From NCBI GenBank assembly GCA_025449515.1, contig JANWJI010000119.1, positions 1 through 8,888 on the forward strand: a stretch of 8,888 nt of DNA, given 5' to 3'. Origin of the DNA: Nitrososphaeraceae archaeon. Its GTDB lineage: Archaea; Thermoproteota; Nitrososphaeria; Nitrososphaerales; Nitrososphaeraceae. The position numbers and the translations under genes were made by a program. This document shows, piece after piece, positions 1 through 5,883 of the stretch. Below the pieces are notes generated by a model. The model did no database searches. It had not been told where the DNA came from and was given only the letters and a program-made list of their open reading frames with translations. The stretch's first letter is position 1; each line of letters begins with the position of its first letter.

Positions 1-430
1 CACTCTTCCTGTGAAGATGATTTCCCTAGTCCCAGGAGAGACTTCTAACGCTTTAAATATACTCACCTAGTTTAACCACTCATAAGCATTAGTTTTTAGG
101 CTATGTCGCTGATATACCTAGCCTGATATCTACGATTTGGAGTTTCACCGTATTCAACTGATTTCTATACTTCTGGTATTCTCGATAAAAAATATTCACA
201 TTTACAAAGTCTGTCGATATCCAACTATCATGCATTACACTCTTCTTCAGCATAATCGATTTCGAAATTTCCAACTAATCCTTATACTTGGAATTAAATG
301 ATGCCTTATACCTTCTCGTCACCATCGCTTCGATAGATGAACTGAATAGTATCCAGCGTAAGTCTGATTTCTCGAGAATTCTGCGCAAGTCCAAAATCGG
401 AAGCTGATTATGAACTGACCGTTGTTTGAG
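1..430 (-). pseudogene. Probable decayed gene, possibly with a receiver-like segment; runs off the left edge
   Basis: One minus-strand frame runs from 430 to 104 with a single internal stop (TAG at 275-277), about 108 codons. That is far fewer stops than chance would give in DNA this AT-rich. After a stop at 101-103 the reading seems to continue to base 1 in another frame, again with one stop, ending in residues like FKALEVSPGTREIIFTGRV. That block, together with the earlier LQIVDIRLG, resembles the phospho-Asp strand and the following helix/strand of a response-regulator receiver domain. However, the spacing from Asp to Thr is about 10 residues longer than in CheY. No start codon or intact domain is visible. 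The family guess is inference; that this is a decayed gene is somewhat better supported. It could also be chance open frames. Confidence 0.33.
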
Positions 431-548
431 TTAATCTGAATTGAAATATCCATTACTTGCTAGGTTTAACTGGCAGAGGAATACAGATAGAAAAAAAACA
501 ATACAAATATTCAATACAAGATAATCCAATTTTTTGCATTCTTTTGCG

Positions 549-556
549 CTATATAC
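549..556 (+). promoter_or_regulatory. TATA-like promoter element for the secreted Cys-rich protein
   Basis: The sequence CTATATAC lies about 52-59 bases before the ATG at 608. With the usual archaeal spacing (TATA centre about 26-27 bases before the start site), transcription would begin near 580 and leave a leader of about 28 bases. No good Shine-Dalgarno sequence is visible before the ATG. Confidence 0.4.
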
Positions 557-607
557 TGTCTTAAAATAGGAACAAACCTTAATTACAGCTGGCCTCTTTT
601 ATCTTCA

Positions 608-904
608 ATGAGTAAGCTGTGTTCAAATACTACTGCATTTGTCACAGCAGCTGTTATATCTGCTTTGGCGATAGCTCCGGTACTGCTAACGGATCATCTA
701 GCGAAAGCCGCAGATACTCCGGTAGGCAAAACTCTACAATGTGACAGTTCAAAACATACGAAAAACTATTGTGACGGCTTTACTATAGGAAAAACCGATT
801 GCAGGGATGGTCACAAGTACAATGGGGCTAATTCAGATCATACAAATGATTGGAAAGGTGGATATAGAGCTGGATGGACTGGGGCAGGGTGTCACATACC
901 TTAA
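608..904 (+). CDS. Small secreted Cys-rich protein of unknown function (98 aa)
   Basis: I do not recognise a named family. The N-terminus is a signal peptide: a Lys at residue 3, then a hydrophobic Ala/Val/Ile/Leu stretch at about residues 10-28. A likely signal-peptidase cleavage site follows at LAKA-ADT (about residues 34/35). The mature part has about 64 residues with four cysteines (45, 55, 65, 95), consistent with two disulfides in an exported protein. It also has a Gly/aromatic-rich second half (YCDGF, DCRDGHKYNG, WKGGYRAGW). C5 lies in the signal peptide. The gene stands alone and converges with the regulator at 1004-1303. The T-run at 931-935 could end transcription. A secreted or cell-surface location is inferred from the signal peptide; the function is unknown. 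Confidence 0.8.
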   Translation: MSKLCSNTTAFVTAAVISALAIAPVLLTDHLAKAADTPVGKTLQCDSSKHTKNYCDGFTIGKTDCRDGHKYNGANSDHTNDWKGGYRAGWTGAGCHIP

Positions 905-928
905 GCCGATACAATTTTCCTAACTAAC

Positions 929-938
929 CTACTTTTTA
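929..938 (+). terminator. Possible T-rich archaeal terminator
   Basis: A short T-run (ACTTTTTATC) lies about 25 bases after the stop codon of the secreted-protein gene. Archaeal RNA polymerase can terminate at such runs without a hairpin. The run is short and there are no others nearby, so the call is tentative. Confidence 0.3.
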
Positions 939-1003
939 TCTAGTAGATACATCTATTTCGCCTGTTGCTTAACCTGCATAATTCTAACGTGCATACATCA
1001 AGA

Positions 1004-1303
1004 TCATTGTTCGTCCTTCGTTAGATGTCTCGGGAATAGTGCTTCATAGGGTTCTAGGATTTGGCTGAGGATAGCCCTTCCCCTCACAGAGAGCCTGTAT
1101 TTTATAATGATCTTATTTCCCCACGGCTCCTCATTCCTTGATATGAGTCCTTTTACTACTAAATCATCGATTATTTTGCGGTGCTTAGCATTGTTTAGCC
1201 CGCAGTAACTTATAAGCTTGCTCTGATTAAGTTCTCCGTACTCATAGAGTTTTAACATTATATCCTTCCTTATGTAAATTCTATCTCGATATTCATGGAC
1301 CAA
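1004..1303 (-). CDS. Winged helix-turn-helix DNA-binding protein (99 aa), TTG start
   Basis: A small stand-alone winged-helix protein of the kind common in ammonia-oxidising archaea, probably a transcriptional regulator. Helix 1 is RDRIYIRKDIMLKLYEYGE (residues 6-24). The HTH follows: LNQSKLISYCGLNNAKHRKIIDDLVVKGLI (about 25-54) is helix, turn, recognition helix. The wing is the strand pair around NEEPWGNKIIIKYRLSVRGR (about 57-76), with the usual YRLSxRGxAIL ending. The start is TTG at 1301-1303, because an in-frame TGA lies just upstream and the next ATG (residue 16) would remove part of helix 1. A TATA-like element at 1329-1336 lies about 25-32 bases before the TTG, which fits leaderless transcription. 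It has no ligand domain and its target is unknown. It ends about 100 bases from the convergent secreted-protein gene. Confidence 0.85.
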   Translation of the reverse strand: MVHEYRDRIYIRKDIMLKLYEYGELNQSKLISYCGLNNAKHRKIIDDLVVKGLISRNEEPWGNKIIIKYRLSVRGRAILSQILEPYEALFPRHLTKDEQ

Positions 1304-1328
1304 TTTTTGTCAATTGTCACTTGTAACC

Positions 1329-1336
1329 TATAATGT
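1329..1336 (-). promoter_or_regulatory. TATA-like element of the winged-helix gene
   Basis: On the minus strand this reads ACATTATA and is followed by 25 bases before the TTG start. The spacing puts the predicted transcription start at or next to the start codon, as expected for a leaderless archaeal mRNA. This supports the choice of TTG. Confidence 0.45.
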
Positions 1337-1429
1337 TCACTCAACTCGTTTTTCATATGTCTTTTGCAACGGCTGTGAACTGTAATCCGAAGAACAATAA
1401 AATACTTAAGGTATCTAATTTAGATCTAG

Positions 1430-1564
1430 TTAGCAGACTATGACTATAGCATAAAATCCGATATATAAGAAATTCAAGATGATAGCAAAAATGATTGAAA
1501 GAACTGACAATAATTAATTTGATAATATTTGCAGCCGACTTGGCCTTCCCTAAATTCCATCCAT
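1430..1564 (-). pseudogene. Possible decayed small membrane protein (about 45 aa)
   Basis: From an ATG at 1562-1564, two single-base frame changes give a plausible small protein. It has a short polar start (MDG, then NLGKAKSAANIIKL) followed by one hydrophobic segment, LSVLSIIFAIILNFLYIGFY, and ends at TAA (1430-1432). The hydrophobic segment is uninterrupted and long enough to cross a membrane once. No family is recognised. The breaks lie near short A/T-rich runs. Joining frames by eye can create false genes in AT-rich DNA, so this is a modest-confidence relic. Confidence 0.28.
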
Positions 1565-1608
1565 TAGTAGGTAATATCTAGTAATTATTTGTGTCTTTGC
1601 ATGAAAGA

Positions 1609-1710
1609 CTATGCCCCAAACAGTACGACTGTTCCCATTTGGTTTCGTGATATTACAACGGCTGAAATCTCTCTAAACAGAAACTCCAAATCTCGAATTG
1701 CAAGTCCCAT
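1609..1710 (-). CDS. Possible 33-residue ORF or gene fragment
   Basis: An ATG-started frame encodes 33 residues beginning MGLAIRDLEFLFREISAVVI and ends at a TAG. Seven more codons follow the stop in the same frame. The amphipathic, non-repetitive composition is protein-like. No family, ribosome-binding site or convincing promoter was seen, and an ORF this length can arise by chance. It may be a relic of a longer gene. Confidence 0.18.
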   Translation of the reverse strand: MGLAIRDLEFLFREISAVVISRNQMGTVVLFGA

Positions 1711-1956
1711 TGCGTTATTAGCTCAAACAGATAGTTATAGGGCTTAAATCATGAATATTCCATTATCAGATCGATTATTAATTCAGATATGACTTCTCGC
1801 CCAGCGATATATCTCGAACTTCTAGTTCTGTAATTATGTGCTCATATCAATCTCCTGGAGTGTTTATGAACTTCAATCTATAACTTATGTATGTTCTTGG
1901 CCGTAGATTATAGTGAAAACGAAGTTCTTAAATTATCAGAACGTTCCTTATATCAG
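1711..1956. other. Intergenic stretch with nothing recognised
   Basis: Between the 33-residue ORF and the promoter of the zinc-finger gene I see only short open frames in all six readings, with no family motif, no RNA fold that stands out and no repeat. Confidence 0.4.
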
Positions 1957-1963
1957 TATATAA
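1957..1963 (+). promoter_or_regulatory. TATA box of the zinc-finger gene
   Basis: TATATAA within CAGTATATAACTT is the best TATA match upstream of 2060. Normal spacing would put the transcription start near 1986-1990. That gives a leader of about 70 bases containing the inverted repeat at 1997-2022 and the ribosome-binding site at 2048-2053. Confidence 0.45.
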
Positions 1964-1990
1964 CTTGAGTAATTTAGTAACGTTAGGTTT

Positions 1991-2022
1991 CAGTAACTGC
2001 AGTAACTCCAGAGTTACTGCAG
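1991..2022. repeat. Inverted repeat (11-bp arms) plus a direct copy: candidate operator or 5'-leader hairpin
   Basis: Arms CTGCAGTAACT (1997-2007) and AGTTACTGCAG (2012-2022) are perfect reverse complements around a 4-base loop. The core CAGTAACT occurs three times: direct at 1991-1998, direct at 2000-2007, inverted at 2012-2019. The element sits just after the predicted transcription start and 37 bases before the TTG start. It could therefore be a protein-binding site on DNA or a hairpin at the 5' end of the mRNA. It is not a terminator, having no T-run after it. Confidence 0.6.
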
Positions 2023-2047
2023 ATAGGATAGTGATTCGTTCTACCAC

Positions 2048-2053
2048 AGGAGA
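2048..2053 (+). promoter_or_regulatory. Ribosome-binding site that fixes the TTG start at 2060
   Basis: AGGAGA lies six bases before TTG 2060-2062. An in-frame TAG directly precedes the TTG. The first in-frame ATG (residue 22) lies inside the zinc finger and would remove both cysteines, so the TTG is the only sensible start. Confidence 0.65.
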
Positions 2054-2059
2054 ACCTAG

Positions 2060-2788
2060 TTGAAAACTGGCTTCAGGTACGCATGTCCAATCTGCAGGCA
2101 TCAATCTAATCGACATTATAATATGAGGGTGCACATTGAAAGATGGCATGGAGGCAATGGAAGCCCAATCAATAATCAGGAAGAAATGCAATCGGCGAAT
2201 CCTTCAATCATCAAAGATAATCCTTTAAAATTCTATTATAATAGAGCACTTCGACGGTTTTTACCTATCTCTGCTTCTCATAATGGAGGCTCGAATTATG
2301 TGTCTGCCTACCCTGCTTCAGACCCGTTTCATAATAGTGTGCTAATTTGGGAAAAGATGATAAACTTGACTGAACGAAGCAACAGTTTCTTTCATTACTC
2401 TCCTTATCCTTCATCTGACCCTTCTAGTTTCCATTATCCGCCGGCGACTCAATATGAAGGTCTGTTTCAATCTTCCCGTACAATGCAAAATAATTGTCTA
2501 CAACATGATAATCCAGCTACTGTTAGCAACTATCCCCACACAACTAACAAACTAATCTTTTGCGAAGATGTACTAGGATTTCGTATGGATGTGTGCCCTA
2601 GGTGTTTGGATTTATATTCAATATCCATTTACGAAGAAAGCGAAATTACCCTTGAGAATCTTAAAAAGATAAGAAGCTCGATACACAAATGCAGCGCAGA
2701 AAAGCTTAGTAAGGTCATGAACATGTCATGTTCTAAGAAAAAACTGAATACATGGAATTGGAGGACAAGCTTCGGCCCTGCATTGTAA
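2060..2788 (+). CDS. C2H2 zinc-finger protein, N-terminal part of a frameshifted gene (242 aa as read)
   Basis: The N-terminus is a classical C2H2 finger: YACPICRHQSN...MRVHIERWH, with zinc ligands C9, C12, H25 and H30 (Cx2C-x12-Hx4H). A long Ser/Pro/Tyr/Asn-rich, probably unstructured linker follows (about 35-160). Then comes DVLGFRMDVCPRCL with a second Cx2C (C179, C182) and a later HKC (H209, C211), which could make another metal site. Single-finger proteins with this 'GF..xVCxxC' middle part are a known lineage expansion in soil ammonia-oxidising archaea; that is recalled knowledge. DNA or RNA binding is inferred. The last 17 or so residues as read (after the A6 run at 2738-2743) look out of frame. 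The natural continuation is the ORF at 2752-3102, so this is probably the front of a protein of about 347 residues. The start is TTG with a good ribosome-binding site. Confidence 0.8.
   Translation: MKTGFRYACPICRHQSNRHYNMRVHIERWHGGNGSPINNQEEMQSANPSIIKDNPLKFYYNRALRRFLPISASHNGGSNYVSAYPASDPFHNSVLIWEKMINLTERSNSFFHYSPYPSSDPSSFHYPPATQYEGLFQSSRTMQNNCLQHDNPATVSNYPHTTNKLIFCEDVLGFRMDVCPRCLDLYSISIYEESEITLENLKKIRSSIHKCSAEKLSKVMNMSCSKKKLNTWNWRTSFGPAL
2738..2743 (+). other. A6 run at the frame junction of the zinc-finger gene
   Basis: The zero-frame codons here are AAG AAA AAA CTG. Moving back one base (or restoring one A) continues into the frame of the C-terminal domain. The run could be a mutational slip, a sequencing undercall or a slippage site. 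It has no obvious stimulatory stem-loop after it. Confidence 0.5.
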
Positions 2789-3102
2789 ATAAGGTTCGTG
2801 ATTGGCTAGGAGATAAAGAACCTTGGTTGAAGGCCTTTAGGTTGCAAGGTAATCCTATAACAGGATGTGTTCATTTTGCAAAAACCAATGAAGGAGACTT
2901 TGGTTTTATTGGAAGAGTGATCGATAACGGACATACGACGATGCAAGATGATGGGTTAATGGATTTTTTGTTGCTATCTAGATATCTGTGCACAGCAGCT
3001 TATATTTGCATAGATTCCAGACCTGGTACCGGCAAGCACTCAAATTCATCCCAGTATGCAATTTTATTACTGAAAAATAGATATCTACTCAATCCATGCT
3101 GA
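2752..3102 (+). CDS. C-terminal domain of the same zinc-finger protein, displaced by a frameshift (116 aa as read)
   Basis: This frame opens after a TAA at 2734-2736 and overlaps the end of the zinc-finger frame. Its ATG at 2752 has no ribosome-binding site. The sequence NKVRDWLGDKEPWLKAFRL ... GRVIDNGHTTMQDDGLMDFL ... YAILLLKN matches the conserved C-terminal domain that I recall in archaeal C2H2 proteins of this type. Those have a W-rich first strand, a '(A/G)R(A/V)IxNGxTxLxDxELxDFL' block and a final hydrophobic strand. One extra base in the A-run at 2738-2743 would fuse it to the upstream ORF. As drawn it may be an untranslated fragment, a separately translated half, or the product of ribosomal or transcriptional slippage. 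The domain's function is unknown. Confidence 0.7.
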   Translation: MELEDKLRPCIVNKVRDWLGDKEPWLKAFRLQGNPITGCVHFAKTNEGDFGFIGRVIDNGHTTMQDDGLMDFLLLSRYLCTAAYICIDSRPGTGKHSNSSQYAILLLKNRYLLNPC

Positions 3103-3285
3103 AATGTCATCATCGCAGCAAAAATCAGGTTTTGACACTAGTAGTTCTGAACGTATATTAGTGATCCTGTTGACGAATTTTGCAGTTAAAAACTATCGAG
3201 GCTCGATGCTTCTCTAAAGGCTGAGTGTTTGGCTCTACGATATTTGGAACTTACGGATAGTTAAAACATCGGTTCTGCTCTTGCC
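3103..3285. other. Intergenic stretch with nothing recognised
   Basis: No open frame of note, no motif and no clear T-run terminator after the zinc-finger gene. The stretch ends at the hairpin at 3286-3316. Confidence 0.4.
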
Positions 3286-3316
3286 GCTATCCGACTGCTA
3301 ATGCGGTAGCGATAGC
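3286..3316 (-). terminator. Imperfect hairpin just after the glycosyltransferase stop codon
   Basis: Outer arms GCTATC (3286-3291) and GATAGC (3311-3316) enclose a second stem, ACTGC/GCGGT with one G-T pair, around the loop TAAT; unpaired bases separate the two stems. It begins seven bases beyond the stop of the glycosyltransferase relic on the minus strand. It may therefore be that gene's 3' element. There is no T-run after it, so a terminator role is only suggested by position. Confidence 0.3.
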
Positions 3317-3322
3317 CGTTTC

Positions 3323-4459
3323 CTATTTTAAAATTCGGCTAAATATTTTACTGTGTTCAGACGCAATTTTATCCCAGTTAATATTCAGCCTAAAGTACTC
3401 AACTGTTCTCTTATAGGTTTCGAAACCATTATCTAGTAACTCTGCATTTGAAACGGCGTTGCTACAACGCTTCACAGTGATGCCCAATCCTTTACTGGAG
3501 TTCTTTGGAAGACCCAAATTGGTTGCTACGAAGGGCAGACCATGCGCCTGGGCATCGAACATCATTCCTGACCCAGAGATTACTTTGTATGGAAGGTAGA
3601 CTGCGTTCGCAGTAGTGAACAGTATCGATAGGTCTTCTTCAGTAGGGTAATCGTTGTGTAAATTAATAATCCCGTTTCTTGCAAAGCTTTTGTTATCTCG
3701 TTCTGTACGGTAATGTTTATGCGGGGGATTTGTTACGACTGATCAAGGCTGATGGAACATTAATCTATTCCAAAATGTGCCCGCCTTTTCTAGAAGTCAT
3801 AAAACCTATTGCAAGTTCTAGTCTAATTTTTTGGGCAGATTAAAGATCTTTGTCTTTTCATTTGTTCTCTTCCGAATCGATATATTGGGTTCTGCATCAT
3901 GGCAGATAACTTGACCTTCTCCAATATTTTTGGACATCTAATTCGAAAACACTAACCATGTTTCCCTTTTAGCGAGCTTCTCCGTATTCAGGCTTTGGAA
4001 GCAATGGTAATTAAGTAAACTTTTCCAGTGTGGTAAAGATGTTACCTGAAAAGATTTTTCCAAAACCTGATCTGGACGAAGGCTTCTGAGATTTGCTTCA
4101 ATCAAGCCGTTGCTTAAAAGTATATGCTGAATGAAATGTAGTTACGATCGCTACTTCGCAGTAATTGTAAAATGCATCCGTGTTTGTATCTGTCTTCGGG
4201 GGGTCCAGTTTGAATAATACTGGTCCATACATAGCATGTTCATACTGAATATGAATAATATTGGCTTGTTTTTATCCACTAATTGCAAAAGAAGATTTGA
4301 GTCCTCAAGTTGGGTCGGAGAAATGACCCGAAAAGTCATCGTTGCCCGGTTTGTTTCATACAATTTGCACGCCATAATCGATATTGCGAAGTTCTGTGGT
4401 GAGGTTATACATGTATAGTCCAATTCCCATGTGTATGGGGGGGTTAATCTGTAAACCAT
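3323..4459 (-). pseudogene. GT4-family glycosyltransferase, decayed full-length copy
   Basis: Reading across frames rebuilds a protein of about 380 residues, the usual length of a GT4 (GT-B fold) glycosyltransferase that moves a sugar from a nucleotide-sugar to an acceptor. N-terminal pieces: MVYRLTPP, then in another frame IGLYMYNLTTELRN, then QANIIHIQYEHAMYG and CEVAIVTTFHSAYTF, all typical of the acceptor-side domain. Middle: VICHDAEPN. Donor side: GFMTSRKGGHILE (the family's RKG motif). The C-terminal part is one frame open from 3742 to 3323: FTTANAVYLPYKVISGSGMM, FDAQAHGLPFVATNLG, GLGITVKR. This matches the conserved EGFGL...EAMACGLPV block, with changed acidic residues. At least five frame changes and two in-frame stops (including WLVFSN-stop and HILE-stop) break it. 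The first break is in a G7 run (4437-4443) where one more base would restore the frame. Confidence 0.88.
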
Positions 4460-4524
4460 TGAGATTCTAGCATATAATGTAGAAGCAAAAGATGGTTTAT
4501 TAATACGCTGATTGGCATACGTAT

Positions 4525-4534
4525 TTTAATATAA
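4525..4534 (+). promoter_or_regulatory. TATA box of the AbrB-domain gene
   Basis: TTTAATATAA is a good archaeal TATA match about 62 bases before the ATG at 4596. It predicts a start site near 4556 and a leader of about 40 bases that includes the purine-rich ribosome-binding site GAGAGAGG (4585-4592). A second AT-rich element at 4561-4567 is less well placed. Confidence 0.4.
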
Positions 4535-4595
4535 GTCAAGTCCTAGATTTAGGATAATGGTTAAATACAAATATTGATCATTATGAGAGAGGCAA

Positions 4596-4766
4596 ATGCC
4601 TACAAAACATACTGTAACTATAACATCGATGGGTTCAAGTTCGATAATAGTCCTCCCTAAACCTGTGGTAGATGGCTTCAACCTTACAAAAGGTAACAGG
4701 TTAGAAATGATAGTAAAGGATGATGGAATATACATTCCCTTAGGTCAGGGCAAGTCGAAAATTTAA
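4596..4766 (+). CDS. AbrB/MazE/SpoVT-domain DNA-binding protein (56 aa)
   Basis: A complete small gene in an intact frame: MPTKHTVTITSMGSSSIIVL (1-20) then PKPVVDGFNLTKGNRLEMIV (21-40) and KDDGIYIPLG. This is the SpoVT-AbrB swapped-hairpin fold: a 'TS.G.S..I.(L/I)PK.VV' strand and turn, the helix DGFNL, 'KG(N/D)RLE' and a final strand. Such proteins bind DNA as dimers, as transition-state regulators or as antitoxins. In ammonia-oxidising archaea they are common as stand-alone regulators. An in-frame TGA at 4584-4586 fixes the ATG, and GAGAGAGG lies just upstream. It is divergent from the glycosyltransferase relic. No PIN or MazF-like toxin partner is seen directly after it, so an antitoxin role is not supported. 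It has no disruptions, unlike its neighbours on both sides. Confidence 0.85.
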   Translation: MPTKHTVTITSMGSSSIIVLPKPVVDGFNLTKGNRLEMIVKDDGIYIPLGQGKSKI

Positions 4767-5039
4767 GTCCATGATTTAGACAATCATTACGAACATATGC
4801 TGCTAATCTGACCTATGTTGATTCTACCGGCCAGCTCAGGACCCTTGTGCTAACGCCAAATCAATTATGGTTAATCTTTATCAGACTCAGTAATATTCTA
4901 AACTGCTTGGAATAGCATGAATTAGGAGGTTATTTTAAAAATTAGTTATTTTTTTCTACGAAAATTTAGATCCTCTAGATTGGAATCAATCGTGGCAACG
5001 ACATACAAGTCTCTGCCTTTTCGTATATCTTTATTCCCT
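4767..5039. other. Gap between the AbrB gene and the SDR relic; possible coding remnant
   Basis: A plus-strand frame of about 46 codons starting near 4773 reads protein-like (TYVDSTGQLRTLVLTPNQLW) but has no start codon and no family I can name. A T-rich stretch (4946-4958) could end plus-strand transcription. Nothing else is recognised. Confidence 0.25.
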
Positions 5040-5883
5040 TTAGGATAAGGCCTTCAGCATCATACCATGAAATTCATCATAAGACATTTTAAGCATGCTT
5101 GTTATCCATGTCTTAACATCCCTGCCCTATAGATACCTTAAGTTCGGCTACTCAGTCGTTACTGCTTGCAATACTGTATTTGTCACAAACTCGATTTCGT
5201 TTTCTGCCAACTTACGAGAAACTCTTATTTCGTTCATCATTTGGGAGTACACTCAATCATTGTTTGGGATTTTCTTGCAGTTAGCCTAGAGCGACCAAAG
5301 TTGCTTTTGATAAAACCCGGTTCGATTGATACGAGTATTATCCCCAATTGCCAGTTCGTATGACAGATTCACTTAGACCTTCTACTGCAAACTTTGTGCC
5401 TGCGTATTTATTAGCCGAGTAGCCGAAGCGGCTGCTCCAGAGCTAATTTTGACAATAATTCCACATCTTTGTTTCCTCATATCTTCAAGTACGGCCTGTG
5501 TTCTTCATATCAGAGCATAAAAATTTGTTTCAAACTGCTTGATCATCTCATCAATAGATAAGTCCTCGAAGGAACCTCCGATGCCATATCCGCCATTATA
5601 TACTAATACATCGATCTTTCCCTTATCTGCAAGCACTAGTTCAATTGCATTGCTAGCTGACACTTCGTTAATCACAGTTGAATAATTTCCACAGATAGCT
5701 TTTCGCCTTCAGTTGGTTTTCTTAATTCATTTACCTTTTGCAATCCCCGCATTGTAGCGTATGTATGGAAATTATATCTTGCGAAGAGCAATGAAGTTTC
5801 GAATCCAATACCACTGGAACTACCTGTTACGACAGCAACTCGATGTTGGAGGGCCTTTTCTGTCTATAAGGTCGTCCCTTCAT
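5040..5883 (-). pseudogene. Short-chain dehydrogenase/reductase (SDR), decayed full-length copy
   Basis: Rejoining frames gives a classical NAD(P)-dependent SDR of about 280 residues running from an ATG at 5881-5883 to a TAA at 5040-5042. Motifs in order: VAVVTGSSSGIGFETS (the TGxxxGIG cofactor loop, intact), IDVLVYNGGYGIGGSFEDLS (normally NNAGYG; here altered), GIIVKISSGAA (the strand before the catalytic Ser), YAGTKFAVEGLSES (catalytic YxxxK, intact), SIEPGFIKSNF (the PG motif). The C-terminal tail is VLQAVTTE-stop-PNLRYL-stop-GRDVKTWI. At least four frame changes, a TGA after NFYALI and two TAGs in the tail break it. Stops made by substitution as well as indels argue for real decay rather than base-calling errors. 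The substrate cannot be told. It is divergent from the hydrolase at 6220. Confidence 0.9.

Noticed and set aside
1928..2191. 87-codon minus-strand ORF
   Set aside because: It is antisense to the start of the zinc-finger gene, its promoter and the inverted repeat, and has no recognisable domain.
2738..2760. Programmed -1 ribosomal frameshift in the zinc-finger gene
   Set aside because: The sequence G-AAA-AAA-C is not an ideal slippery heptamer and I see no stem-loop or pseudoknot right after it, so it is kept only as an alternative to mutation or a base-calling error.
4236..4418. 60-codon plus-strand ORF
   Set aside because: It is the antisense shadow of the glycosyltransferase relic, whose motifs are readable on the other strand.
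4526..4735. 69-codon minus-strand ORF
   Set aside because: It is antisense to the AbrB-domain gene, which has a clear family signature on the plus strand.
4596..5039. AbrB gene as the antitoxin of a toxin-antitoxin pair
   Set aside because: No PIN, MazF or other toxin-like frame follows or precedes it closely; the frame after it is short, has no start codon and shows no nuclease motif.
5040..5300. TAG codons in the SDR relic read as pyrrolysine
   Set aside because: The same relic also has a TGA stop and several frame changes, and no pyrrolysine genes are seen; decay explains all of it.
5095..5363. Two overlapping plus-strand ORFs of 64 and 65 codons
   Set aside because: They are antisense to the C-terminal part of the SDR relic, including the PG motif and the tail.
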